Below, one piece after another: positions 15,994 through 25,900 of a stretch of 64,000 nt of DNA. Origin of the DNA: a bacterium (GTDB lineage: Bacteria > Planctomycetota > UBA1135 > UBA2386); NCBI GenBank assembly GCA_024743115.1, contig JANSXC010000023.1, forward strand, positions 40,883 through 104,882, read 5' to 3'. The notes under the pieces were generated by a model that was given only the letters and a program-made list of their open reading frames with translations, was not told the DNA's origin and did no database searches. The stretch's first letter is position 1, and each line of letters opens with the position of its first letter. Made by a program: the position numbers and the translations under genes.

Positions 15994-17922
15994 ATGACCA
16001 GAAACCGGTTTTCCTCCGCGTGCCTGCTGGCGATCGTCCTGAGCGCGGGTGATCGCGGTCTCAGCGCTCAAGCCGAAGCTCCGCGGTCGCCCCTCGATGC
16101 CGCGAGCGAGCTCGCGCGGATCCTCGGATCGGGCCGCTGGCACGACGGCGCGGAGCGCGCATACGGCCGGCTCGCGCTCGCGCGCGCCAAGGAGGTCTGT
16201 GGCTCGCGCGTCGCGAAAGACTTTTGGGGTTGGCTCGACGACCGAGCGCGGCTGCGGCGGCGGGTCGTATGGGCGAGCGCGGTGGCGCCCGAGCCCGCGT
16301 TCTACGTTCGCCTCGACTCGCTCCGCCGCGCCCACCCGCGTGCGGTCGATGCTCTGCCGGATCTCGCCGTGGGCTTTGCGCTCGCGTGGAGCTCGGGAAC
16401 CGATGAAGTGCCGGCGCTCGCGTGGGAGCCGTGGACGTTCGGGCGCAGCGCGATCCCTGGCATGGCGGCGTCGTTCGCGTGGTATGCCGAGCACCGGCGT
16501 GACCTCGCGGCGCGGGTCGAGCACACGAACTGGCAACTGCTCGCTTTCACGGCGCTCAACGACGTGCCATTCGACGAACGCGCGTGGGCCCTCGAGCGAT
16601 ATCGCGGCAAGCCGGTCCGAGAGCTGCGCCATCTGTTCAGCGAGGTGCCGTACGTTCACGAGGGGCTTGATGCCCACCCGCATACGCTCGCGAACATGAT
16701 CGAGCACGGCGGCGTCTGCACGGTCAACACGCAGTATCAGATGGCCGTGCTCCGCACGCTCGGCTGCCCGGCAACGTATGGCGGCGGCCCCGGTCACGTC
16801 TGGCCGTGCTGGCTGACGGGCATGGGGCGTAATGCGGCGTTCGATCGGGTGAACGACCTCGGCAATGCCGATGGTGTACTCGGGCAATGGGGTCTGACCG
16901 GCCTCCGATACGAAAGCGATCTGCGGGTGCTCACCCGCGCGATGCGACATGGCATGTCGCAGCTCGAGGCTGCCGAACTCTGTGCCGCTGCGGTCACGAT
17001 GCTCGGTGGGCGCGCGCCCGCCGGATCGTTCAAGGCGCTGTCGGCGACCCTGCGTCGGAACCCTTACGCGCAGCGGGCCTGGCGCACGCTGATGACCGGG
17101 ATCGCGAACCAGCGCGTGCCACAGAAGCTCGCTTCGTCGAGCTTGCGGGTGCTGGTTCGGGCGCTCGAAGAGCATCCGCGGGTTGCAGTTCGCGTGCTCG
17201 AGGACGCATTGCCGCGTGGGCTCGGCGGCCAGTACCACCGCGAGATCGCGGAGGCGTTCGTGGCGGCGTGCGACGGCTGTATACGCGCGGCGGATGGTGC
17301 GGCAGAACCCGTGCGCGCAGCGCGCCGGCTCGCAATCCGATACCACGAAGGCATCGGCAATCAGGAGATCGCGGCCAGACTGCGCCTCGAGCTGCTGCGC
17401 GACGAGGCCGCGGCCCCCGCCGACGGGGGCCCGAACGGCCTGACTCGAACGACTCTCGCCGGCGGTGGTGGCGGCAGCGAGTTCGTCGATGCGATCGAGC
17501 CTGCCGACCTGGCCGCAGGCAATCGCACGTTGCGCGGTCTCCGGTACACGACTGCGCACTACAGCGGACATCTCGTGATCGGCTCGGTGCAGGCGCTCTA
17601 CTCCGATGGCTCGGAGGGGCAGACGTTCGGTCAAGTTCGTGGTGGTCCGCGTGAGGTCGTCGTGCCCGCGGGCCATCGCCTGCTCGGTGTCGAGGTCGTC
17701 AGTGGCAACCTGCTCGACGGCTTTCGTCTCGTGACCTGTCTGGCGGAGCCCGGCCGACGAGACCCGAAAGGCCAGCCGGTGTTCGGTGACTGGGCCGGGG
17801 GCTCGGGCAAAGGGTTCGGGCGCTGGCTCGAGATCCCGGGCGCGCCGGTCATCGGGATCCACGGTCGTAGCGGTAGCATGATCGATGCGTTCGGGCTCAT
17901 CGCCCGGACCTCCGGTCGCTGA
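15994..17922 (+). CDS. Exported transglutaminase-like protein with C-terminal jacalin-like domain
   Basis: A signal peptide (residues 1-24) precedes a large helical region and the segment EHGGVCTVNTQYQMAVLRTLG...GGPGHVWPCW, which has the Cys242/His268 spacing of a transglutaminase/papain-like active site. The last ~150 residues (AGGGGGSEFVD, then GFGRWLEIPGAPVIGIHGRSGSMIDAFGLI) look like a jacalin-type beta-prism lectin domain. This suggests a secreted, glycan-targeted protein-modifying or hydrolytic enzyme. The catalytic assignment is an inference, as no full triad was verified. ATG 15994 was chosen because it gives a signal peptide; 27 further upstream codons are open. Confidence 0.65.
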   Translation: MTRNRFSSACLLAIVLSAGDRGLSAQAEAPRSPLDAASELARILGSGRWHDGAERAYGRLALARAKEVCGSRVAKDFWGWLDDRARLRRRVVWASAVAPEPAFYVRLDSLRRAHPRAVDALPDLAVGFALAWSSGTDEVPALAWEPWTFGRSAIPGMAASFAWYAEHRRDLAARVEHTNWQLLAFTALNDVPFDERAWALERYRGKPVRELRHLFSEVPYVHEGLDAHPHTLANMIEHGGVCTVNTQYQMAVLRTLGCPATYGGGPGHVWPCWLTGMGRNAAFDRVNDLGNADGVLGQWGLTGLRYESDLRVLTRAMRHGMSQLEAAELCAAAVTMLGGRAPAGSFKALSATLRRNPYAQRAWRTLMTGIANQRVPQKLASSSLRVLVRALEEHPRVAVRVLEDALPRGLGGQYHREIAEAFVAACDGCIRAADGAAEPVRAARRLAIRYHEGIGNQEIAARLRLELLRDEAAAPADGGPNGLTRTTLAGGGGGSEFVDAIEPADLAAGNRTLRGLRYTTAHYSGHLVIGSVQALYSDGSEGQTFGQVRGGPREVVVPAGHRLLGVEVVSGNLLDGFRLVTCLAEPGRRDPKGQPVFGDWAGGSGKGFGRWLEIPGAPVIGIHGRSGSMIDAFGLIARTSGR

Positions 17923-17947
17923 ATGGCTGGCACGAAGAATCGATGCG

Positions 17948-19321
17948 ATGACGACTCACCGACTCCTCGCGGCGCTGATCGCCCTCGTTCTCTCCTTGGG
18001 AGCCGTGGCGCAAGACGTGTCCTGGCTCCTGGTCCGAAGTGACGCGGAGTCGGGCTCGAAGAGCGGCCGGACACTGGCAACGTTCGGATGGGAGAAGCTC
18101 GCGAAGGTGTACCTCAAACGCAGCTACCGGATCGTCGACGCGGATGCCGCCGACTCGATCCCGGCGGCCAGTCGGCTCGTCGCGGGCACACCGACGAACA
18201 ATGCGGCCGTCGCACGGTTGGCGCAGGCGCTCGGGATCACGTTCTCCGAACGGCAGGTGAGCTATCAGGGGCGCACGTTTCCCGTGGATGCCGGGCTCGC
18301 TCTGGTCCGGCCGGATCCGGACGGCGGCGGGACGCTGGCGCTGTTCTGTGGTGCGACGGAGCGGGCGGTCTTCCATTGCATCTCGGTACCGGTCGATCTT
18401 CGCCGGCCCGGATGGGTCGCCATGACGTTTCAGAAGACCGTCGCGCGTGGTGAGATCGCCGACCCGTTGAGGGTCGCCGCGGACGAACTTCGCCTGGTCC
18501 GACTCGACGAGGATCTCTTCCGCATTCGCAGCGCCTGGCGGCATTCGAGCGATGAAGCAGCGCTGCGCGTGAGCCGAGCGTTCGCTGGCTATCAGTCGAT
18601 CTTCGATGGTGCGGTTCGCCGAGGGGTCGATCTGTTCGCCTACACGCGTAACCAGTTCGCGACGCAGGGTGCGATGCTCGATCGAGTCCATGAGCGTTTC
18701 ACGTCGGTCGATCTGCGCGCCGTGATCGAGGAGCTGGATGATCGCGTGGCCGGCGCGCTCGGCGGCCGGACCGGTCCGCGGCCGATCGTCCACGTGGTCG
18801 TCACGCAACCGGATGCGACCAACGCTCAGGTCATCGGTCGCGACGAGGTCACCGGGCGCATGCGGATGACGCTCAACCTCGCGGCGTTCGACGACGTGTC
18901 GGCGTTGAAGCTCGCGGTAGCGCACGAACTCGTGCACACGTTGCAGGGTTCGCACGACGGCACACTGCTTGGTCGTTGTATCCACGAAGGTGTCGCGAGC
19001 TATGTGTCGCAGCAGTTGCTCGAGGGCACGAGCGATCACGCAGCGTTGATGTGGCCACGGGAGAAGCTCGCGGCGGCCAAGAAGCGCGATGCGAAGATCC
19101 TGGCAGCGTTTCGCCGCCTCGCGGACTCGCGCGACATGCGGCGAATCGGTGACTTCTACTACGCGGGCTCGCCGCTGCGCTCGGTGCCCGGCGCGCCCGA
19201 TCGCAGCGGCTACTACGTCGGTTGGCGTGCCGTGGCCTCGTGGCATGCCGCGAATCGCGATCGCCCGCTGAAGGATCTGTTGCGGGTGCCGCCTGCTGAG
19301 TTCCTCGCAGCGCTCGACTGA
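17948..19321 (+). CDS. Secreted HExxH metallopeptidase-like protein
   Basis: The ATG at 17948 gives a signal peptide (LLAALIALVLSLGAVAQ). Near the middle is VAHELVHTLQGSHDG, an HExxH zinc site at 326-330, followed by IHEGVASYVS (His346-Glu347), which could supply the third ligand as in DUF2268-like and related zincins. The N-terminal ~300 residues are of unknown type. The gene starts 25 bases after the transglutaminase-like/jacalin gene on the same strand, so the two may be co-expressed as an exported enzyme pair. Confidence 0.7.
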   Translation: MTTHRLLAALIALVLSLGAVAQDVSWLLVRSDAESGSKSGRTLATFGWEKLAKVYLKRSYRIVDADAADSIPAASRLVAGTPTNNAAVARLAQALGITFSERQVSYQGRTFPVDAGLALVRPDPDGGGTLALFCGATERAVFHCISVPVDLRRPGWVAMTFQKTVARGEIADPLRVAADELRLVRLDEDLFRIRSAWRHSSDEAALRVSRAFAGYQSIFDGAVRRGVDLFAYTRNQFATQGAMLDRVHERFTSVDLRAVIEELDDRVAGALGGRTGPRPIVHVVVTQPDATNAQVIGRDEVTGRMRMTLNLAAFDDVSALKLAVAHELVHTLQGSHDGTLLGRCIHEGVASYVSQQLLEGTSDHAALMWPREKLAAAKKRDAKILAAFRRLADSRDMRRIGDFYYAGSPLRSVPGAPDRSGYYVGWRAVASWHAANRDRPLKDLLRVPPAEFLAALD

Positions 19322-19346
19322 AGCCGCTTGGCGTTCGCGGCAGTGC

Positions 19347-20324
19347 TCAGACCTGACGTTCGGCGAGCCGCCGCAAGCGTGCGATCCACTCCGGCTGCCG
19401 CGAACCCATACCGGTGAACCAGCCCATCGAGTAGCGCGCGTTGAGTTCGCCGAGTGGTTCGAAGTGCTCGGTGCCCGACGCATCGCGATAGCGGTAGGCG
19501 TCGATGCCGAACGGTCCGAAGTAGCCGATCATGTGCAGTTGGCTGGCGGCCTCGTGCACGGCAGCATCGAGGGCGGCGCGTTCTGAATCGTCGAGGCCGT
19601 TCGTGAGCTCCACGTTGTCGATCCAGGCACCGCCTTCGTCGGCGGCGAGCTCTGTGGTCCCGCCGATGAGGGGCTCACCGCCGCGATCGAGCCAGGCGTG
19701 CCGCGCCACTTCGAGCGTGATGTCGACGAACGGTTCGACGAGCAGTCCGACACCATGACTCGTCATCGAAGCTTCGGCCCAACGCCGATCCGCTGCGCGT
19801 GGTCCGCTGCCAGGCAGCGGAGCCGCGACACGTTTGCGGTCGCGCCCGCTGAAACCGAACGGCCGCTTGAGCAGCCAGCCGTCGGCAGGAGGTTCGCCGG
19901 CGAGGATCGCGTCGAGGGCCGCCATCGTCCGCACGAACTCGCGACCCGGCAGCCCGGCCGGAATGCCGCTCGCCGGTCGGCGCGGCAGCGAGCAGGCGAA
20001 CGCGCGGTGGTTCGCGTCCTGCAGTGTCGTGAGTGGTGGTGCGGCCAGCCAAGGCAGTCTCGCGCGTTCGGCGACGGCACGTGAGCGCGGAGTCGGACAC
20101 CACGCCTGCACGAGCACTTCGTCGGAGCGGGATGCTGCTCTACTCGCAACAGCGTCGACCGCCTGATGGCGAACCCCGAGTGGGGCGAGGCGGTTCGCAC
20201 TGGCGAGGAACCGCCGTGCCCAGGCCGCCGAACGTTCCTGCGCGCGCGCCGACGGGCGATAGCCTTCGGGATCGCCGAGCTCGAGATCGGCGTCGAGTGC
20301 GAGCACCCACGCGATGGTCGTCAC
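19347..20324 (-). CDS. ATP-grasp-like protein
   Basis: 325 residues. ATP-grasp features seen are WLLKRPFGFSGRDRKRV (a phosphate-binding-loop-like Lys and Gly-rich turn), LLVEPFVDITLEV, and the C-terminal GYFGPFGIDAYRY...PLGELNARYSMGW, in which Glu and Asn are the usual Mg-binding residues. The substrates are unknown. Its ATG overlaps the stop of the DUF455 gene (ATGA), and it is the last gene of a three-gene operon with that gene and a DUF2235 hydrolase. Confidence 0.72.
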   Translation of the reverse strand: MTTIAWVLALDADLELGDPEGYRPSARAQERSAAWARRFLASANRLAPLGVRHQAVDAVASRAASRSDEVLVQAWCPTPRSRAVAERARLPWLAAPPLTTLQDANHRAFACSLPRRPASGIPAGLPGREFVRTMAALDAILAGEPPADGWLLKRPFGFSGRDRKRVAAPLPGSGPRAADRRWAEASMTSHGVGLLVEPFVDITLEVARHAWLDRGGEPLIGGTTELAADEGGAWIDNVELTNGLDDSERAALDAAVHEAASQLHMIGYFGPFGIDAYRYRDASGTEHFEPLGELNARYSMGWFTGMGSRQPEWIARLRRLAERQV

Positions 20325-21142
20325 GATGGCTGCCAGTTCTCGAGCTGACGTAGGAACTCGCCGGAGAAGCCGGCGCGGCCGCGGCGCTCCCGATCCAGTT
20401 CGTTGCCCTTCATCATCGACGGCGTCAGCGGGGTGACGAGTTCCTGGCGCCAGTTTTCGAAGTCGTCATCGCCGGTCCACCGCCGAAACCAGTGGCACGC
20501 GAACTGCACATGCGCGACCTCTTCATCGCCAACGATTCGCTGCAGCGCGGCACCTTCGTGATCTCCGACTTCGCGGAACCACTCCTCGTAGCGTTTCGTG
20601 TGATCGAGGTTGCCGGCCTCGAGACCCATGCCCATGAGCGCGACGAACTGCAACGGCCGTTCGCACGACGCGACGCGCTGCCAGAACCAGTCGCGCACCG
20701 GGAAGTCGCCAACATCGTGACCGAGCACAACGAGATGTTGGCGGTAGAGGCCCATGTGGCGGATCTCGTCCTGGCAGATTCCGAGCAGTCCCTGGCGGAA
20801 CGCGCGCGGAGTATCGGGAAACGCGAGGATCGCCCAGCACATCAGTTCGGCGGCCTGCAACTCGTGATGCAGGAACGTGTGGAGGAGTTGGGCGCGCCGT
20901 TTCGGCGTGCCCATCTGCGAGCGCGTCGGCGAGCGCGGAGCGCGCGCAACGACCTCGAGCTCGGGTGGGCGGCCCGCGCTGACCAGGCGCTTCGGTGCTG
21001 GCGTCGGTTGCCGCCACGCGGTGGGAGGGGGCGGCGGCGCGAGCTTGTGGTCCAGGTCAGTGGACTCGATGTACCGCTGGGCCCAGTCTTCGAGGGTCGT
21101 GCCTTCGAGAGTGCTGCCTGCGAGGTTCCTGTCAGCGCACAC
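20321..21142 (-). CDS. DUF455 ferritin-like protein
   Basis: 273 residues with the repeated Glu/His helices of a ferritin-like di-metal protein: HHELQAAELMCWAILAF, GICQDEIRHMGLY, MGMGLEAGNLDHTKRYEEWF and IVGDEEVAHVQFACHWF. These match DUF455 (COG2833), whose members are thought to bind a di-iron centre; the reaction is unknown. The start is the GTG at 21142, which overlaps the upstream gene by 11 bases; the long frame upstream of it is the shadow of that gene. Middle gene of a three-gene operon. Confidence 0.8.
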   Translation of the reverse strand: MCADRNLAGSTLEGTTLEDWAQRYIESTDLDHKLAPPPPPTAWRQPTPAPKRLVSAGRPPELEVVARAPRSPTRSQMGTPKRRAQLLHTFLHHELQAAELMCWAILAFPDTPRAFRQGLLGICQDEIRHMGLYRQHLVVLGHDVGDFPVRDWFWQRVASCERPLQFVALMGMGLEAGNLDHTKRYEEWFREVGDHEGAALQRIVGDEEVAHVQFACHWFRRWTGDDDFENWRQELVTPLTPSMMKGNELDRERRGRAGFSGEFLRQLENWQPS

Positions 21143-22652
21143 GTCGGATCGTCGCGAGCATGACCCCGGCATTGTTGTCGTACTTCGACGGGAGGTCGTT
21201 GGTGAAGAGATAGAGCTCACCGTCGCGAGCCGGGCGCATCGGACTCTGATCGGCGGTGTGATCGAGAACGCGGACGATGTCACGGTCCTCGTCGTCGACC
21301 GAAGCGAGCAGTTCGAACCAGGCAGCATCCGGATGTCGGCGGTCGTCCTCCTTCCAGCGGATGAAGATCTCCTTGAACCCGAGCTGTACGTCGTCGCGCG
21401 TCCAGCCATTGGGCCCGCAGACGATGCTGGCGTCCTTCCAGGTCTGGCTGCGATCGACCTCGAACACGTATTCGTGATGCTCTGACACGAACAGCTTGGT
21501 GCGGTTGTGCATCAGGTTCGCGAAGCAGCGCAGCACCATCGTCTCGCCGACGTCGAGTTGCCGAAGAGGCACGGCGAACGAGTGCTCGCGGAGTCCGGCG
21601 TATTCGATGCGCTCGTTGGTCGGCAGGAGAATCTCGTGCTTCACGCCGCGTAGCGATTCGGGCCGGTAGGCGTCTTCGAGCTGAATGCGTTCGCTCGCGG
21701 CCCAGTGCACGACCGGCACGTCGTCGCGGCTCGTGCGATCGTTGCGAATGACGCGTACGTCACGCGCGCCGAGAGTGATGCGCGTCGCGATCCGGGCCCG
21801 TTCCTGCTGGTGATTGATGCCCTGGGGGTTCGGCTGAATCAGCACGTCGTCCGGCATGATGCGGTAGTCGGCGTCCTCCGGCTCGAGTTCGCCATATGCG
21901 ACCTCGTCGTCGCGCAGCACCGCCAGTCCGAGACCTCGGCGCTCGATCTCGTCGAGCATGAACTGCAGCGCGATGTCCGACAGGCCGTCCTGGCGGTAGC
22001 CGCCGCCGATGTCCGAGTGGGCGCCCGGCAGCCAGACTTCCGTCACGCGTTCTTCCGCGTTCATCAGCGTCGGCATGAATGCCTTGCGCCGCTCGTCGAG
22101 CGCGACGAGGTGCAGGGCCTGTTTGATCGCGGGTGAGATCTTGCGATCCTCGAACACGACGTCCGATACCGGCTTGTCGTCTTCGTCGAGGTTCGGCTTG
22201 CCGATCGAGGCCACGGTGTCGAACGCGCCGAGGAACTGCACGTTCAGATCGTCGAACCGGCTCTTCTTCCGGACGATCGCGGCGAAGCGGCGTGCGAGCG
22301 CGGCACCGCGACTGAAGCCGAACACGAAGACTCTGTCGCCCGGTTTGTAGTGCTGGTCGACGTCCTTGACGGCGGCTCGCAGGATCGTCGCGACGTCGCG
22401 ATGTTCGGGCGAGAACAGCGCATTGACGATGCGGCGGACGCGGTTGCCGTACGTGCCGACACCGGAGTAGTAGAAGCTCCGTTGGGCCTCGAACCGCTGA
22501 CCGTCGACGAGGTCGCCGCCGAACAGCAGGTGGAGTTTGAGCACGTTGGTGATGCTCTCGTCCGGGACACTGCCACCGAAGCCGACCTCCTGTCGCGCAT
22601 CCGCCGGGTCGTTGCTCGTACCGTCGAAGCAGAAGATCAGGTTCTTGCTCAT
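21132..22652 (-). CDS. DUF2235 alpha/beta hydrolase (Tle1-like phospholipase family)
   Basis: Begins KNLIFCFDGTSNDP, the hallmark of DUF2235. The nucleophile elbow GFSRG (Ser114) follows, then FLGAFDTVASIG, and LPGAHSDIGGGY with the probable catalytic His212. The ~500-residue length includes an extra C-terminal part. DUF2235 includes type VI secretion phospholipase effectors (Tle1), but no T6SS genes, VgrG or immunity-like lipoprotein are adjacent. AAGGAG lies seven bases before the ATG, one of the few clear ribosome-binding sites here. It is first in an operon with DUF455 and ATP-grasp genes. Confidence 0.85.
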   Translation of the reverse strand: MSKNLIFCFDGTSNDPADARQEVGFGGSVPDESITNVLKLHLLFGGDLVDGQRFEAQRSFYYSGVGTYGNRVRRIVNALFSPEHRDVATILRAAVKDVDQHYKPGDRVFVFGFSRGAALARRFAAIVRKKSRFDDLNVQFLGAFDTVASIGKPNLDEDDKPVSDVVFEDRKISPAIKQALHLVALDERRKAFMPTLMNAEERVTEVWLPGAHSDIGGGYRQDGLSDIALQFMLDEIERRGLGLAVLRDDEVAYGELEPEDADYRIMPDDVLIQPNPQGINHQQERARIATRITLGARDVRVIRNDRTSRDDVPVVHWAASERIQLEDAYRPESLRGVKHEILLPTNERIEYAGLREHSFAVPLRQLDVGETMVLRCFANLMHNRTKLFVSEHHEYVFEVDRSQTWKDASIVCGPNGWTRDDVQLGFKEIFIRWKEDDRRHPDAAWFELLASVDDEDRDIVRVLDHTADQSPMRPARDGELYLFTNDLPSKYDNNAGVMLATIRRVR

Positions 22653-22883
22653 CGTGACGCTCCTTGTCGAGTTGCTCGGGATTCGCCAACGTACCGAGTC
22701 ATGGCTTGCCGCCGATCACAGAAGGCCAAAAAGGCCAAGGCCAGAAGGCGCGAGCCGTCGCGAAGTCTCGGCGGCGCGTGCGTGACCCGCTCGTCGCGTT
22801 CATACGGGCGCTGGGTCGAGCAGGGAGAGTGCTCGGGCAGGGGACGTATCTTCGCACTCGAGAATGCGGCGGTCCGAGAACGC

Positions 22884-22919
22884 AAAAGGGGTGCGGCCGC
22901 CTGGCGACCGCACCCCTTC
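22884..22919 (-). terminator. Rho-independent terminator
   Basis: On the minus strand AAGGGGTGCGG, an 11-base loop and CCGCACCCCTT form a perfect 11-bp stem followed by a short T run (TTTT). It lies about 20 bases after the stop of the large metalloprotease gene and separates that gene from the DUF2235 operon. The rest of the 287-base gap shows no gene. Confidence 0.85.
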
Positions 22920-22939
22920 TGATTGGCTGAAGTGTCGGG

Positions 22940-25900
22940 CTACGTGCCGATCACGAGGTGCACGCCGTTGGACGACACGAGCCCGATCGTGTTGGCGCCC
23001 GGCGCGAGTGCGAATGTCTGCGCGTTGAAGCGCACGCCCATGAGGCCGTTGCTGTTCGGGATCGGCCCGGAGAACGTCGACTGGCTGCTGACCGGCACGA
23101 CCACGACCGAGACGTCGCTGTTCACGTACTGGAAACAGCCGGGCATGCCGAGCGCCGCGAGCGGCAGGCCCGGATCATGGCGCGTGAAGCTCATGACCTG
23201 GAAGCCGAGCGCGCTGCCGACCGGGTAGTTGATCGTCGTGAACACGACGTTCGTGCCGAGCTGCGGCGGTGTGGTCGACAGCGTCAGACCGAGCATGTTC
23301 TGACCCGAGGTCGTGAACGTGCCGGGCAGTTCGGCCGAGATGTCCATGCTGCCGAGGTCGAGGTTGGGCGTCGTGTGCGCGTAGCCGACCAGCGCCGGTT
23401 CGGTCGTGCCACCCACGGTCTGCCAGGCGTAGGTCACTGTCCCCGCCGCGAGTTCGAACTGCATCTGCCAGGTGCTCGGCGTCGTCGTGCCGGCCGTGTA
23501 GACGCCGTCCCACGTGATGTAGGCGATGCCGTTGACCTCCTCGAACTTGACCTGGCCACTGCCGGCTGCGCTCGGATCGAAGTTGTGCCACATGCCCCAG
23601 CGCGGCTCGGTGCTGCCGAGCCACCCCGCGGCGTCGGGTGTCGCACTCGTGCCGTTGCCGGTCGCGACGGATACGAAGCCGTTGGAGCAGACGACCAGAC
23701 TCGACGTCGCGCCGCCCGGGTAGGCGAACGATCCGCTGAGGTTGACCGTTGCTTCGTCGTCGTCGGTCAGCGTCAGCGTCGTCGCGCTCCCGCTCGGGGC
23801 CACGAACGCCCCGCCGCTGAGCGCGAAGTACGCGTTCCCCAGCGAGAACAGCTGCATGTTCGTGTTGTTGAGGTCGAACGCTGACGTGCTGGCGAACTGT
23901 TCGTAGAACGCCTTCGACTCGGCATAGCAGCCGGCGCCGTACTGCGTCGTTGCCGCCGGGTTGCCGGTCGGGCCGTCGATCCTGAGGTTGAACGACCCGC
24001 CGACGCTGTTCTTGCCACCGACGCGGATGTAGTAGGTGCCCGGCGTGACCGTGACGGTCAGTGAGGACTGTGGTGCGAACGCGGCGCAGTTGTCGTCGTC
24101 GCAGCCGACGCTCGAGAGGCTGCCGCAGTCGCCCGACATGATCTGAATCACCGTGTCGAACGCGGCGTTGTAGCAGGTCGTGGCGGTCAGCGTTCCGAAG
24201 TTGGTCGACACGTACTTGAACCACACGTCTTTGCCGCCGTTGCCGCACGGCCAGGCGATGCCGGAGTTGGTCGCGCCGCTCGAGGTGAACGGGCCGTTGA
24301 GGCCGTTCTGCACCGTAATCGCGGTCGCGCACGTGTCGTTCGTGGTCGTGTAGGTGCTGTTGCCCGGGAAGGGCAGCGCGTGCTGGTTGCACGCGTAGAT
24401 CAGCTCGCGATCGTGTGGCGTGCCGTTGTTGAGGTTGGCGTCGTTGTCATCCGCGAGGAAGACCTCGAGCACCGCAGCCTGCTGATCGTTGGCATTGGCG
24501 ACGATCGTGCCGAGCACGATGTCCTCCGTGAGCGTGATCGCCGCAGCGCGGCTCGGCAGCGTTTGCGCGAGACGCTGGCGGAGCTTCCACGCAAACCCCA
24601 TGAACGACTCACCCTGATCGTGCACGCCGCCGCCGTTGGGGTACTGGCGCACGTTGGTGCCCGCGCGGATGAAGCCACCCTGCGTGAAGAAGTCACGGCC
24701 GATGACCGCATCGTCGAGCAGGTACATCGACAGGATGTCGGCCCAGCCTTCGCTCAGGCCGTTGGTCTGCGAGATGCCGCCGTAGAAGTCGTCGAGGCCG
24801 TGGCCCCATTCGTGCGCGACGACAGACGAAAAGGCCGAGTTGTTGCAGCCGCCGCCGGCGTTGTAGAAGTTGATCGTGTTGTTGATGTAGTACGCGTTGC
24901 ACGTGTTGTTGAGGTTCACCGTCGGCACGACCGAGTCGAGCGAGTTGATCTGGCTCGTGTTGCCGAGCACGCTGCGCGCGTACTCGTTGACCGCGTCAGT
25001 CCAGTAATAGGCGCCGGTGTGCGACGCGAAGTCCGGCGGTGCGCTGCCCCAGAGGAACTGGAACGTCGTCGTCGTGCCCGGGTTGAGAACGCCCGTCACC
25101 TGTGGTGCGTTGGTGCCACCGACCCGCTGGGTGTGCTCGCCGATGAGGTCGAGTGTGACCGGCGTGGGCGCGGCAACGGTGACCGTGAACGAGCCGGTGC
25201 TGTCGGTGAAGACGGTGCCGACTCCCGACACGTTGATCTCGAGGTTCGCGAGCGGCACGTTGCTAAGCGGTCCGGAGGCGCCGACGCCCGTGCGCACCCA
25301 GGCCATCACGACGCCCGTCGCGTTCAGCACCGGGCCATCGACCTTGGCGGTCGACTCTGGCGCGGTCGACTCTGGCGTGGCCGTCGCTGTCACACCGGGA
25401 ATCGCGAACGCCGGGCCCGTCGGCTCGCGCTCGGTCTTGTGCGACCGGAACTTGCAGCCCTTGAAGCACTCGTGCTTGTCGTTGATGTACTCGAGCTGAT
25501 CGCCCGTGATCGCATCGACGATGTAGCGGCCAGCCGGACCGTCACCGTTCGCTTCGATCGCCGTCACGGGGATCTCCCAGGCCAGGCGCACCGGCGCCAG
25601 TCCGGTAGCGTGCTGATCGCCCCAGATGACGAGGCGCGACTTGCGGTCGCCGCCGGGCTGGTGGTTCGCAGGCGGCACCTTGCCGAGCTTCTGCCACGCG
25701 ATCTGTCGCGCAGCGAGTTCGCTCAGCTGCGGCACGGTCACGAAGTCGCCGGGAATCTGCCACGCGACGCTGCCGAACATCGAGACCTTGCCGACCATGT
25801 GCACCCGCACGTCTGCGCGGCCGCGCATCACCGGAATGCCGCGGTAGTACTGGTCGAAGACGAAGCACCAGGTGCGACCCATGCGCGTGCCGATCGATTC

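Noticed and set aside
15268..17862. Minus-strand ORF of 864 codons opposite the transglutaminase-like/jacalin gene
   Set aside because: Composition typical of antisense shadow frames; it also runs through the GNAT gene region in the wrong frame.
21132..22652. DUF2235 gene as a type VI secretion effector
   Set aside because: The family matches, but no VgrG, PAAR, Hcp or immunity-like gene is near; its operon partners are DUF455 and ATP-grasp genes.
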